This document shows positions 33,584 through 41,050 of a stretch of 64,000 nucleotides of DNA, piece by piece. The position numbers and the translations under genes were made by a program. Numbering within the stretch: position 1 is the first letter of the stretch; every line of letters begins with the position of its first letter. A model generated the notes under the pieces. It was not told the origin of the DNA. It worked only from the letters and a program-made list of their open reading frames with translations, and did not search any database. Source of the stretch: JAGPUQ01 sp036677085 (GTDB lineage: Bacteria; Pseudomonadota; Gammaproteobacteria; Pseudomonadales; Porticoccaceae); the NCBI GenBank assembly GCA_036677085.1, contig JAKFFI010000036.1, positions 89,837-153,836 of the forward strand. Reading direction: 5' to 3'.

Positions 33584-34759
33584 TTACCCGAGCACGCCGG
33601 CGCTGCGCAGTTCGGCCAATTCGGCCTTGCCGTAGCCAAGCCCTGAAAATACCTCGTCGGTGTGCTCCCCCAGCGCGGGCGCGGGCAGGCGTACACCACA
33701 GGGCTCGCGGTCGAAGATTGCGGCTGGCCGGGGCTGACGGACCCGGCCGCCGACCGGGTGGTCGTATTCGATGATGGAGCCGCGGTGGACGACGCGCGGA
33801 TCGGCGATCACGTCCTCGAAATCGTTGACTTTCGCACAGGGCACCTGGGCCTTTTCCATGCGCGCGACCAGATCCCCAGTGGCGAAATCGACCGTGCGGT
33901 GCTTGAACTCCGCCATCATGGCGTGGGCATTGGCGAAGCGGTCGGTGACGGTCCTGAAGCGCGGATCGTCGATCAGCTCGCGGCAATCGAGCACAGCGCA
34001 GGCGCCCGCGAACTCGTGATCGCCCACGGTGAACATCGCGACATGGCCGTCGGCAGTCGGCATGGTGCTGATGAATTCGGAAATCAGCGGCTTTTTCTCG
34101 AACTCGCCGACGAAACTGTGATTCCAGAAGCCGTCGTGCCACAGAAATCCGAGATTGGCTTCCAGCATCGTGAGCTCGACATGATGCCCGCCCACCCGGC
34201 CGCGTTCGCGGGCGAGCAGCGCCGAAGAGATCGCCTGTGCGGCGGTCACCGCGGCCACCTTGTCGCAGACGATGTTCCTGACGAACTCCGGGCCATTGCT
34301 CCCGGTCTGTACCCGCACCATGCCGGACACCGCCTGGATCACCAGATCGTAGACGCGGTTCTCGGCGCCGGGCCCGTCGGGGCCAAAGCCGGACAGCGAG
34401 ACATAGATCAAATCCGGATTCAGTGCATGGACCGCGTCGTAACCGTAGTTGAGACGCTCCACCACGCCGGGTCGCGTGTTGTGCACGAAGACATCGGCGC
34501 TGCGCAATAAATCTTCCATCAGCGGCCGGCTGCGGGAATCTTTCAGGTCAATCGAGATTGCGCGTTTGTTGCGATTGAGGCTCAGGTAATAGCTGGTCAC
34601 GCCATTGCGCACCGCGCCCACCGCGCGGGACGGATCGCCCGCGTCAACCTGCTCGATGCGGATCACGTCCGCACCCTGATCCGCCAGCATGAGTGTCCCC
34701 ATGGGCGCGGCCACATTGGTGGTCAGTTCGACGATACGAATACCTTGCAGTGGTTCCAT
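33584..34759 (-). CDS. CaiB/BaiF family (class III) CoA-transferase
   Basis: This 391-residue protein has the class III fold. It begins IRIVELTTNVAAPMGTLMLADQGADVIRIEQ and includes LNRNKRAISIDLKD and the region RNIVCDKVAAVTAAQAISSA, in which Asp166 aligns with the catalytic aspartate of formyl-CoA transferase. RGRVGGHHVELTMLEA and a C-terminal helical cap follow. The donor and acceptor acids are unknown. It is the distal gene of the catabolic cluster, 64 bases after the DUF35 gene. Confidence 0.9.
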   Translation of the reverse strand: MEPLQGIRIVELTTNVAAPMGTLMLADQGADVIRIEQVDAGDPSRAVGAVRNGVTSYYLSLNRNKRAISIDLKDSRSRPLMEDLLRSADVFVHNTRPGVVERLNYGYDAVHALNPDLIYVSLSGFGPDGPGAENRVYDLVIQAVSGMVRVQTGSNGPEFVRNIVCDKVAAVTAAQAISSALLARERGRVGGHHVELTMLEANLGFLWHDGFWNHSFVGEFEKKPLISEFISTMPTADGHVAMFTVGDHEFAGACAVLDCRELIDDPRFRTVTDRFANAHAMMAEFKHRTVDFATGDLVARMEKAQVPCAKVNDFEDVIADPRVVHRGSIIEYDHPVGGRVRQPRPAAIFDREPCGVRLPAPALGEHTDEVFSGLGYGKAELAELRSAGVLG

Positions 34760-34822
34760 GGGGACATCCTCGCTTGATTATGGTTATGGAAGGCGTGGAT
34801 TCGATGTGCTCTCAAGATTGTT

Positions 34823-35350
34823 TCAGGGATCGGGATAACGCCAGGGACTTGCCGGTTGTTGCGCGCTTTCGTCCAGGGTCCACAGCGGTATGGCGATGTC
34901 ATTGCCGGCATCCTTGAACAGGATGCGCAACCGACTGCCGATGCCGACGCGCGCCACCAGATCGGGTGGCGCCAGCTCGCCGTCGGCGGCGGCCAGATTG
35001 CCCGTGATGCGCAGCGCCTCGTGCGCGGTCGGCTGGCCGCTCTGCGTATCCAGCTCCACCAGTACCAGCATGTAGGGGGTGTGACTGCGAAAGGCCGACT
35101 GAATGGCGTGGTGCACTTCGCCGTAGGAGTGCAGCGTGCCCCTGCCTTCGACCGGTGCCCAGCTCGCGTCCGGGCTCGCACACCAGGGGCACGCCGTGGT
35201 CGGTGGGTAGCGCAGCAGATGGCAGTCATCACACTTCTGCAGGTGAAGCTGGTGGGTCGCGCAGAAGCGGAAAAAATCCTGATTCTCCCGGTCGAGATCG
35301 CTGATGCGGATCGGCATGCCGAGATAGGTGCCTTCGGTCGTCATGGCCAT
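34823..35350 (-). CDS. DUF35 zinc-ribbon/OB-fold protein, likely partner of the adjacent thiolase-fold protein
   Basis: This 175-residue protein has a rubredoxin-like zinc ribbon (Cys40, Cys43, Cys54, Cys57 in KCDDCHLLRYPPTTACPWC), followed by an OB-fold with GRGTLHSYGEVHHAIQSAF and ALRITGNL. DUF35 proteins are obligate partners of thiolase-like enzymes: HMG-CoA synthase/thiolase in archaea, and the Ltp2-ChsH2 aldolase in steroid side-chain breakdown. It starts 36 bases after the thiolase-fold gene. Two ATGs, at 35350 and 35344, are equally plausible. Confidence 0.85.
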   Translation of the reverse strand: MAMTTEGTYLGMPIRISDLDRENQDFFRFCATHQLHLQKCDDCHLLRYPPTTACPWCASPDASWAPVEGRGTLHSYGEVHHAIQSAFRSHTPYMLVLVELDTQSGQPTAHEALRITGNLAAADGELAPPDLVARVGIGSRLRILFKDAGNDIAIPLWTLDESAQQPASPWRYPDP

Positions 35351-35385
35351 GGTCCTCTGCGTTGTGGTGCGCCGATGCGCAGGTT

Positions 35386-36639
35386 CTAGCCGCGTGCCAT
35401 CACCATGGCCGAGCCCGTCTGCGGCCCGGCCCAGCCGAGGTTCGCGGTCAGTTCCGGATCCTTGACCTGACGGCAGCCGCCTTCGCGATAGTCATGGCTG
35501 TGCTGGCGTTTGCCGTCGGAGCCGAGTGGACAGCTGTCGTCGATTTCGCCGCGCAGCTGCCGCACGTTTTCGATGACCATGTTGAGGCCGTGGGTATAGC
35601 CCTCGCACAAGTGCCCGCCGCTGGTATTGTTGGGACGCCTGCCGCCCAGGCGCATGGTGCCGTTGCTGACGTAGTCGCCGCCTTCGCCCTTTTTGCAGAA
35701 GCCGTAATCTTCCAGTTGCAGCATGGTGGTGAAGGTAAAGGCATCGTAGGAACCGGTGATGTCGATGTCCTCCGGCCCGACCCCCGCATTCGGCCACAGA
35801 ATGTCCTTGCCATAGAAACCGGCGGTGGTGGAAATCGGCCCGTGCTGGTAGTGCATGTCGGTGCGCGGTTTGCTGCAGCGCCCCACCACCGACTGAATCA
35901 CGGCGGGCCGCGCGCGGCAGTCGCGCGCGCGGTCGATGCCGGTGACGATGATGCAGGTGCCGTTGTCGGTTTCCACGCAGCAGTCCAGCAGATGCAGCGG
36001 CTTCACGATCATGCGGCTGTTGAGCACGTCCGCCACCGTCACCCGCTGTTTGTAATAGGCCTTGGGGTTGTTGGACGCGTGCTCACTGTGAATCACCTTG
36101 ACCATGGCCACCTGTTCGGGCGTGGTGCCGTAGTCATACATATGGCGCATGAACGACTGGCTGAACATCTGCCCGGCGCTCATCAGGCCGTAGGCGCGGC
36201 CAAAGAGTCCCGCGCTGCTCAGGGGCGCGCGCTCGCCGGCGCCACCGGTGCCGCCGATGCGGACCTGTGAATAGCCGTTCATGGCGCGGAAGATGGCGAC
36301 GGTCTTGCACAGGCCGGCTTCGATGACGCCGATGGCGATGCCCACCAGCGCCTCGGTGCTGGAACCGCCGCCGTACACGTCCATATAGAAATTCAGCCGG
36401 ATGCCCAGATCGCCGGCAATCACTGTCGCCGGCGTCGAATCATTGTTGGAGTAGGAGAGCATGCCATCGACGTCGCCGGGTTTGAGCCCCGCATCGACGA
36501 TCGCGGCGCGCACCGCGCGGGTGCCCAGGGTGCGGGTGGTACAGCCCGAGCCGCGCATGTATTCGGTTTCGCCGACGCCGACGATGGCGTATTTGCCGCG
36601 CAGATGCCGGGCCGTGGTGGCATCCAGTTCGTTATTCAT
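35386..36639 (-). CDS. SCP2-thiolase-like protein without the nucleophilic Cys (putative CoA-ester aldolase)
   Basis: This 417-residue protein has the thiolase superfamily fold. It shows YAIVGVGETEYMRGSG, DVYGGGSSTEALVGIAIG (residues about 87-104) and a C-terminal GGHLCEGYTHGLNMV (about 341-355). Biosynthetic and degradative thiolases have a reactive Cys where this has Gly/Ser in YGGGSSTEAL, and the C-terminal Cys-Gly motif is also absent. The retained GY-x-HG tyrosine (Tyr348) resembles Ltp2-type retro-aldolases, which act on 3-hydroxyacyl-CoA side chains with a DUF35 partner. The pairing with the next gene supports this, but thiolase-like lipid transfer proteins of unknown activity remain an alternative. 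Confidence 0.8.
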   Translation of the reverse strand: MNNELDATTARHLRGKYAIVGVGETEYMRGSGCTTRTLGTRAVRAAIVDAGLKPGDVDGMLSYSNNDSTPATVIAGDLGIRLNFYMDVYGGGSSTEALVGIAIGVIEAGLCKTVAIFRAMNGYSQVRIGGTGGAGERAPLSSAGLFGRAYGLMSAGQMFSQSFMRHMYDYGTTPEQVAMVKVIHSEHASNNPKAYYKQRVTVADVLNSRMIVKPLHLLDCCVETDNGTCIIVTGIDRARDCRARPAVIQSVVGRCSKPRTDMHYQHGPISTTAGFYGKDILWPNAGVGPEDIDITGSYDAFTFTTMLQLEDYGFCKKGEGGDYVSNGTMRLGGRRPNNTSGGHLCEGYTHGLNMVIENVRQLRGEIDDSCPLGSDGKRQHSHDYREGGCRQVKDPELTANLGWAGPQTGSAMVMARG

Positions 36640-36753
36640 AAGCGGCGCCCCGTTTTACGGTTGGCTTGTTATGGTGGCTGCGAGCCATGTTAGCGCGCGG
36701 GGAGTGGCCGAACCACCGCCGCCAACATCGCCGCCAACACGGCCGCCCAAGGT

Positions 36754-37419
36754 CTATCCGGTAAATGCCGGGCCATCAAAATGTTCCAGGGTCGCAATAT
36801 CCTCCACCGCGCGACGTTTCAAGCGGGTCAACTGCTGCACCGGTTTGCCGATGGGGACCACGGCACACACGGCGTAATGCCTGGGGATGTTCAGCAATTT
36901 CTGAATTTCCGGCTCCTGTGCGGCAGGGAGGGTGGTGATGGTGCCACCGAAACCGGCGTTGCGGGCACCGAGCAACACATTCCAGACAAAGGGATAGACC
37001 GACGCGCCACTGATGATGCCGATGCGATCCAGATGCTGGTCCATGGAAGCGATGGCATGGAGATCCACCACGAACACCAGCACCACGGCCGCCTTCAGGT
37101 AGGGTTCCACCAGCATGGCGGGCACCGGCGTAGCGGCGATCTGTTGTGCGCTGACCTTGCTCGGAACCAGGGTGTTCCACGGATTCTCGCCGGCCTTGAT
37201 TTGTGCCAGATATTGCCTGGCGGCAGGCTCCGCAAGCCTGGCCAGAGCTGCGCGGGTTTCCTGGTTTTTGACGATGATCACCCGGTTGCCCTGACGGTTG
37301 CCGCCGCTGGGGGCAAAGCGGGCGTTGTCGAGAATCTGATAGAGGACTTTATCGGGCAGGGGTTCGCCGGTGTATTCCCGCGCGGCGAAGGTGGTACGCA
37401 TTACCTCGTTGAGCTCCAT
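36754..37419 (-). CDS. Nitroreductase family flavoprotein
   Basis: This 221-residue FMN-binding oxidoreductase starts at MELNEVMRTTFAAREYTGEP. ARFAPSGGNRQGNRVIIVKN is the typical FMN phosphate-binding segment, and GASVYPFVWNVLLGARNAGFGGTITT the conserved core. It starts 47 bases after the luciferase-like gene. GGAGG 6 bases before ATG 37419 supports the start; the longer open frame upstream overlaps the neighbour. It could be a flavin reductase or an ene-type reductase of the pathway; the substrate is unknown. Confidence 0.85.
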   Translation of the reverse strand: MELNEVMRTTFAAREYTGEPLPDKVLYQILDNARFAPSGGNRQGNRVIIVKNQETRAALARLAEPAARQYLAQIKAGENPWNTLVPSKVSAQQIAATPVPAMLVEPYLKAAVVLVFVVDLHAIASMDQHLDRIGIISGASVYPFVWNVLLGARNAGFGGTITTLPAAQEPEIQKLLNIPRHYAVCAVVPIGKPVQQLTRLKRRAVEDIATLEHFDGPAFTG

Positions 37420-37465
37420 CGCCAGCCTCCGGTTGGTCGTTATGATTGCGTGGCGCCACCGATCA

Positions 37466-38443
37466 TCACAGGAATGCCGGCATGATTTCACTGACAAAGA
37501 GGGCGTATGACTCAGCGGACATGGGCAGCAGGATGTGATGGGTCATGCCGGTTTGCTCGATGCGCATGCGCAGCTCGTCCACCACTTCATTCGGAGTGCC
37601 GAGCAGGGCCACCGGCGCGCGCTGCGCCGTTGCGTAGTCGGAAAAGCCGAGTTGGGCAGCGATGCCGCGCAGGGCTTTATCCCCTGCATCCCGCGACAAG
37701 CCGACCAGCGCGAAGCCACTGAGCTCGATGTCCCTGGGGTCGCGCCCGGCGGCTTCGGCGTACTGATGCAGTTCGGCGATCTTGCGTTTGAGCACGCCCA
37801 TGTCGTACTTGACGGTCGCCGCCGGGTCGTTGACGAAATCCTTGCCGTTGGACGTCGGCGGAATCATGTTGAGGATGTCGGCGTGGGTGGCGGCGATTTT
37901 CAGCAGACCGGTACCGGAGCCGCCCAGCATCAGCGGCGGATGGGGCCGCTGCACCGGACGCGGGTTGTTATAGGCCTTGTCGATCGAGAAATATTTGCCG
38001 GAAAAGGTTGGCTCATCGTCGCACCACATGGCTTTCAAAATCCGCACGGTCTCTTCGAGCTGGGCGAGCCGCTCCGCGGTCGAGGGAAAAGGATAGCCGT
38101 GCGCACGATACTCCGTGCCGAACCAGCCGGCGCCCAGGCCGAGGATGAAGCGCCCGTTACTGACCTGATCCAGGGTGGAGCTGATCTTGGCCAGCAACGC
38201 CGGACTGCGAAACGACGCCGCTACCACCGAGGGTGCCAGTCGAATGGTGTTGGTCAGGGCCGCGATGGCGGTGAGGCTGGTGAAGCATTCCAGTTGCGGG
38301 GTGTCGTGGGCGCCCAGCGGCGAGAAAAAATGATCGTTGGTGGAGACGGAGTAAAAACCGTCGCGCTCGGCCTGCAGGGCGGCGGCCTTGGCGTCGGCAA
38401 AATTGCCCGTGGGGAGAAACAAACCGAATTTTATTGTGCTCAT
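37466..38443 (-). CDS. LLM-class (luciferase-like) flavin-dependent oxidoreductase
   Basis: This 325-residue TIM-barrel protein of the bacterial luciferase family contains IKFGLFLPTGNFADAK, STNDHFFSPLG, VSNGRFILGLGAGWFGTEY and NPRPVQRPHPPLMLGGSG. This subgroup includes both F420-dependent dehydrogenases and FMNH2-dependent monooxygenases. Without cofactor genes nearby the two cannot be separated, although the adjacent nitroreductase-like flavoprotein would suit an FMN system. It is 78 bases downstream of the serine hydrolase in the catabolic cluster. Confidence 0.86.
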   Translation of the reverse strand: MSTIKFGLFLPTGNFADAKAAALQAERDGFYSVSTNDHFFSPLGAHDTPQLECFTSLTAIAALTNTIRLAPSVVAASFRSPALLAKISSTLDQVSNGRFILGLGAGWFGTEYRAHGYPFPSTAERLAQLEETVRILKAMWCDDEPTFSGKYFSIDKAYNNPRPVQRPHPPLMLGGSGTGLLKIAATHADILNMIPPTSNGKDFVNDPAATVKYDMGVLKRKIAELHQYAEAAGRDPRDIELSGFALVGLSRDAGDKALRGIAAQLGFSDYATAQRAPVALLGTPNEVVDELRMRIEQTGMTHHILLPMSAESYALFVSEIMPAFL

Positions 38444-38521
38444 GACGGTTATCTCCTGATGCCCGGTATTACCGGGCCAAGTGATGCCTGAACCGGTCCA
38501 CCAGCCGTAAGACCGCCATTG

Positions 38522-39694
38522 CTAGCCGCTCGACAGGCGAGCGTAGGCAGCCTCGATCAGGCGGACGCCGCGCGGATCGCCAAAGATATTGGTGTCCATC
38601 TGGTTCATGGCATAACCCATGCCGAGTCGCGCTTTGGTATCGGCAAAACCGAAGGAGCCACCCCAGCCGCTGTGGCCGAAGGCGTCGGGATTGGGTCCAT
38701 AGAGTTCGGCCTTGTTCAGAATGAAGCCGCGGCTCCAGCGCATCCGCACCCCGATGACTTCGTCCTTGCGGAAGCATTCCTCGCGGGTCATCGCGGTGAT
38801 GCCCTTGGCGCTGATGATGCGCTTGCCGCCCAGCGCGCCGCCGTTGGCCAGCGCGCCATAGACCTTGGCAATGCCGCGGCCGTTGCCCTGGCCGTTGGCG
38901 CCGGGTACTTCCGCCGCGCGCCAGGCGCGGTCATTGGCAATGTGCGCCGTCAGGGGCGGATGCGCCATGGCGCAGTAGAGGGCGTCGCTCATGCGCTTCT
39001 TGCCGCCGAGACCGGTGCCCAGTTGTTCGGAGCCGATCACCGGCAGCATTTCGGCGACCCGATGATCTTCGCTGGCGGGCAAGCCGATGTAGTAATCGGT
39101 GCCGGCACCGATGGGGCCTGCAACCTTCTCGGCAAACAGTTGGCCCAGACTTTTCGTGCGGCCGGTGACGCGCCGCGCGACTTCGCCGGCGAGATGGCCG
39201 AACACCACGGCGTGGTAGCCATTGGCGGTGCCGGGCTCGAAGAACGGCCACTGTGCCGCCAGCACCGCGCAGAGTTTGTCCCAATCGTAGAGGTCGGCCA
39301 TTTCCACCCGCTCGCGCGGACCGCAGATACCGGCCTGGTGCGACAGCAGTTGCGCGACCGTTACATTCTTTTTCCCGGCGGCGGCGAACTCGGGCCAGTA
39401 GTCCGCGACCCGGGCGTTGTAGTCGATCAGGCCTTCGTCCGCGAGCACCCCGACCACGCTGGCGGCCATGCCCTTGGTGGTCGAATAGGTATTGATGAGG
39501 GTGTCGGCTTGCCAGGGCTGGGTGCGGGCGCCGTCGGCAAAGCCCCCCCAGAGGTCAACAACGATCTCACCCTCCAACGCCAGCGCAAACGAAGCGCCCA
39601 CCTCCTTGCCATCGGTGAAGTTGGCGGCAAAGGCATCCTGCACTTTGGCAAATCCGGGCGCGCAAGTGCCCTGAATCTCGATCCCGGTGCTCAT
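38522..39694 (-). CDS. Serine hydrolase of the beta-lactamase/EstB esterase family
   Basis: This 390-residue family VIII esterase carries the catalytic STTK tetrad (Ser71, Lys74) and the catalytic Tyr160 in GTANGYHAVVFGHLAGEV. The C-terminal region is FGHSGWGGSFGFADTKARLGMGYAMNQM. There is no signal peptide, so it is cytoplasmic and not a resistance enzyme. Downstream of a Baeyer-Villiger-type monooxygenase, it is a natural candidate to hydrolyse the ester or lactone product. Confidence 0.87.
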   Translation of the reverse strand: MSTGIEIQGTCAPGFAKVQDAFAANFTDGKEVGASFALALEGEIVVDLWGGFADGARTQPWQADTLINTYSTTKGMAASVVGVLADEGLIDYNARVADYWPEFAAAGKKNVTVAQLLSHQAGICGPRERVEMADLYDWDKLCAVLAAQWPFFEPGTANGYHAVVFGHLAGEVARRVTGRTKSLGQLFAEKVAGPIGAGTDYYIGLPASEDHRVAEMLPVIGSEQLGTGLGGKKRMSDALYCAMAHPPLTAHIANDRAWRAAEVPGANGQGNGRGIAKVYGALANGGALGGKRIISAKGITAMTREECFRKDEVIGVRMRWSRGFILNKAELYGPNPDAFGHSGWGGSFGFADTKARLGMGYAMNQMDTNIFGDPRGVRLIEAAYARLSSG

Positions 39695-39724
39695 GGCAGT
39701 CTCCTGGCAGAGTCGGTGTTCGCG

Positions 39725-40933
39725 CTAGATATTTTTCGACGCGATGATATTGCGGGCTTCCAGATCGGCGATTTGCGCCTCGGTATAGCCCAGCCGTTCG
39801 CGCAGGATCTCGTGGTTGTACTGCCCCAGGGTGCCGGCGCGGAAATCCGGAGTCTCGGGGAATTCGGAAAATCGCAGCGGCGTGCGGGGGACATGAATGT
39901 CACCGAATATCGCATCGGGAATGGTCCGCATCAGGCCGCGTTCCTTGCTGTGCGGCAGCGCCATCACTTCCGGGATGCTGAGGATCGGCGCACAGGGCAC
40001 CCGGTGTTTCTGCAACAGGGCCACGGCTTCGTCGACGCTTGGCAGCGTATCCAGCCAGGCTTCGATGGCGGCGTCGAGTTCGTCCTTGTACTGCCCCATG
40101 GTTTTCAGGTCGCTGAAGCGCGGATCGTTGAGCATGTCCTCGCGTCCCATGGCGGTCGCCAGGCCGCGCCATTGATGATTGACGCCCAGCAGGAACAGGT
40201 AGCGATCCTTGCACTTGTAGATGCCGACCGGGGAGAGCATGCCGTGCCGCGCGCCGGAGCGCTGGGCGACCCACTGGCCAGCCGTGGTGTCGTACATCTG
40301 GACGGCGAGTTCGTGGTAGCTGAACAGTACTTCCATCAGCGCGAGATCGATGTGCTGGCCCTTGCCGCCGCGCATCCGGTGCAGCAGCGCCGTGACGATG
40401 GCGCCGTAGGCATGGGCGCCGGTGGATACGTCGCCGAAGGCGAAATCGCCGAAGATCGGCGTGCGTCCGGGTTCGCCGAGCAGATCGATGATCCCGGAGT
40501 AGGACTGGGCGATCCAGTCGTAGCCGGGCAGGTGGGACAGCGGCCCGGTTTGACCGAAACAGGAAATCGAGCACATCACCAGGTTGGGATTGATCTTGCG
40601 CAGACTTTCCCAATCGAGACCGTGTTGCTTCATGACACCGGGCGAGAAGTTCTCGACCACCACATCGGCCTGCTTGATCAGTTCCCGACAGATGGCCTGG
40701 GCCTCCGGCGTGGCGAGATCCATCGCCATGGGTTTCTTACCGACATTGTGCTGAATGAAATAGGCGCTGCGACCTTCGCGATGCATGGGCAACATGCGCG
40801 CCAGTTCGCCGCCGAGCGGCTCGATCTTGATCACCTCGGCGCCGTGCTCGGCCAGCAGTTTGGTGCAGTGCGGGCCGGCGATGACATGGGTGAAGTCGAC
40901 CACCTTGAAGCCTTCCAGCATTCGCTGAGTCAT
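39725..40933 (-). CDS. CaiB/BaiF family (class III) CoA-transferase
   Basis: This is the second class III CoA-transferase of the cluster (402 residues). It has FKVVDFTHVIAGPHCTKLLAEHGAEVIKIE, VGKKPMAMDLATPEAQA and FGDVSTGAHAYGAIVTALL. Asp168 of the latter aligns with the formyl-CoA transferase nucleophile; GGKGQHIDLALMEV follows. It differs strongly in sequence from the transferase at 33.6-34.8 kb, so the two probably act on different acids. It lies between the monooxygenase and hydrolase genes. Confidence 0.9.
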   Translation of the reverse strand: MTQRMLEGFKVVDFTHVIAGPHCTKLLAEHGAEVIKIEPLGGELARMLPMHREGRSAYFIQHNVGKKPMAMDLATPEAQAICRELIKQADVVVENFSPGVMKQHGLDWESLRKINPNLVMCSISCFGQTGPLSHLPGYDWIAQSYSGIIDLLGEPGRTPIFGDFAFGDVSTGAHAYGAIVTALLHRMRGGKGQHIDLALMEVLFSYHELAVQMYDTTAGQWVAQRSGARHGMLSPVGIYKCKDRYLFLLGVNHQWRGLATAMGREDMLNDPRFSDLKTMGQYKDELDAAIEAWLDTLPSVDEAVALLQKHRVPCAPILSIPEVMALPHSKERGLMRTIPDAIFGDIHVPRTPLRFSEFPETPDFRAGTLGQYNHEILRERLGYTEAQIADLEARNIIASKNI

Positions 40934-41050
40934 GGTGCGCTCCTGATTGAAGGGCTTGCCGCCCTTTTTATTGAGAGTTTTTATTCTGAAAAAGAGCCCC
41001 GTCCATCCTTTGGAACCATTGTCCGGGGCCCTCGCGTCTGATTATTACCA

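Noticed and set aside
38522..39694. Antibiotic-resistance beta-lactamase
   Set aside because: SxxK and Tyr are present, but there is no signal peptide, and its place in a catabolic operon fits an EstB-type esterase.
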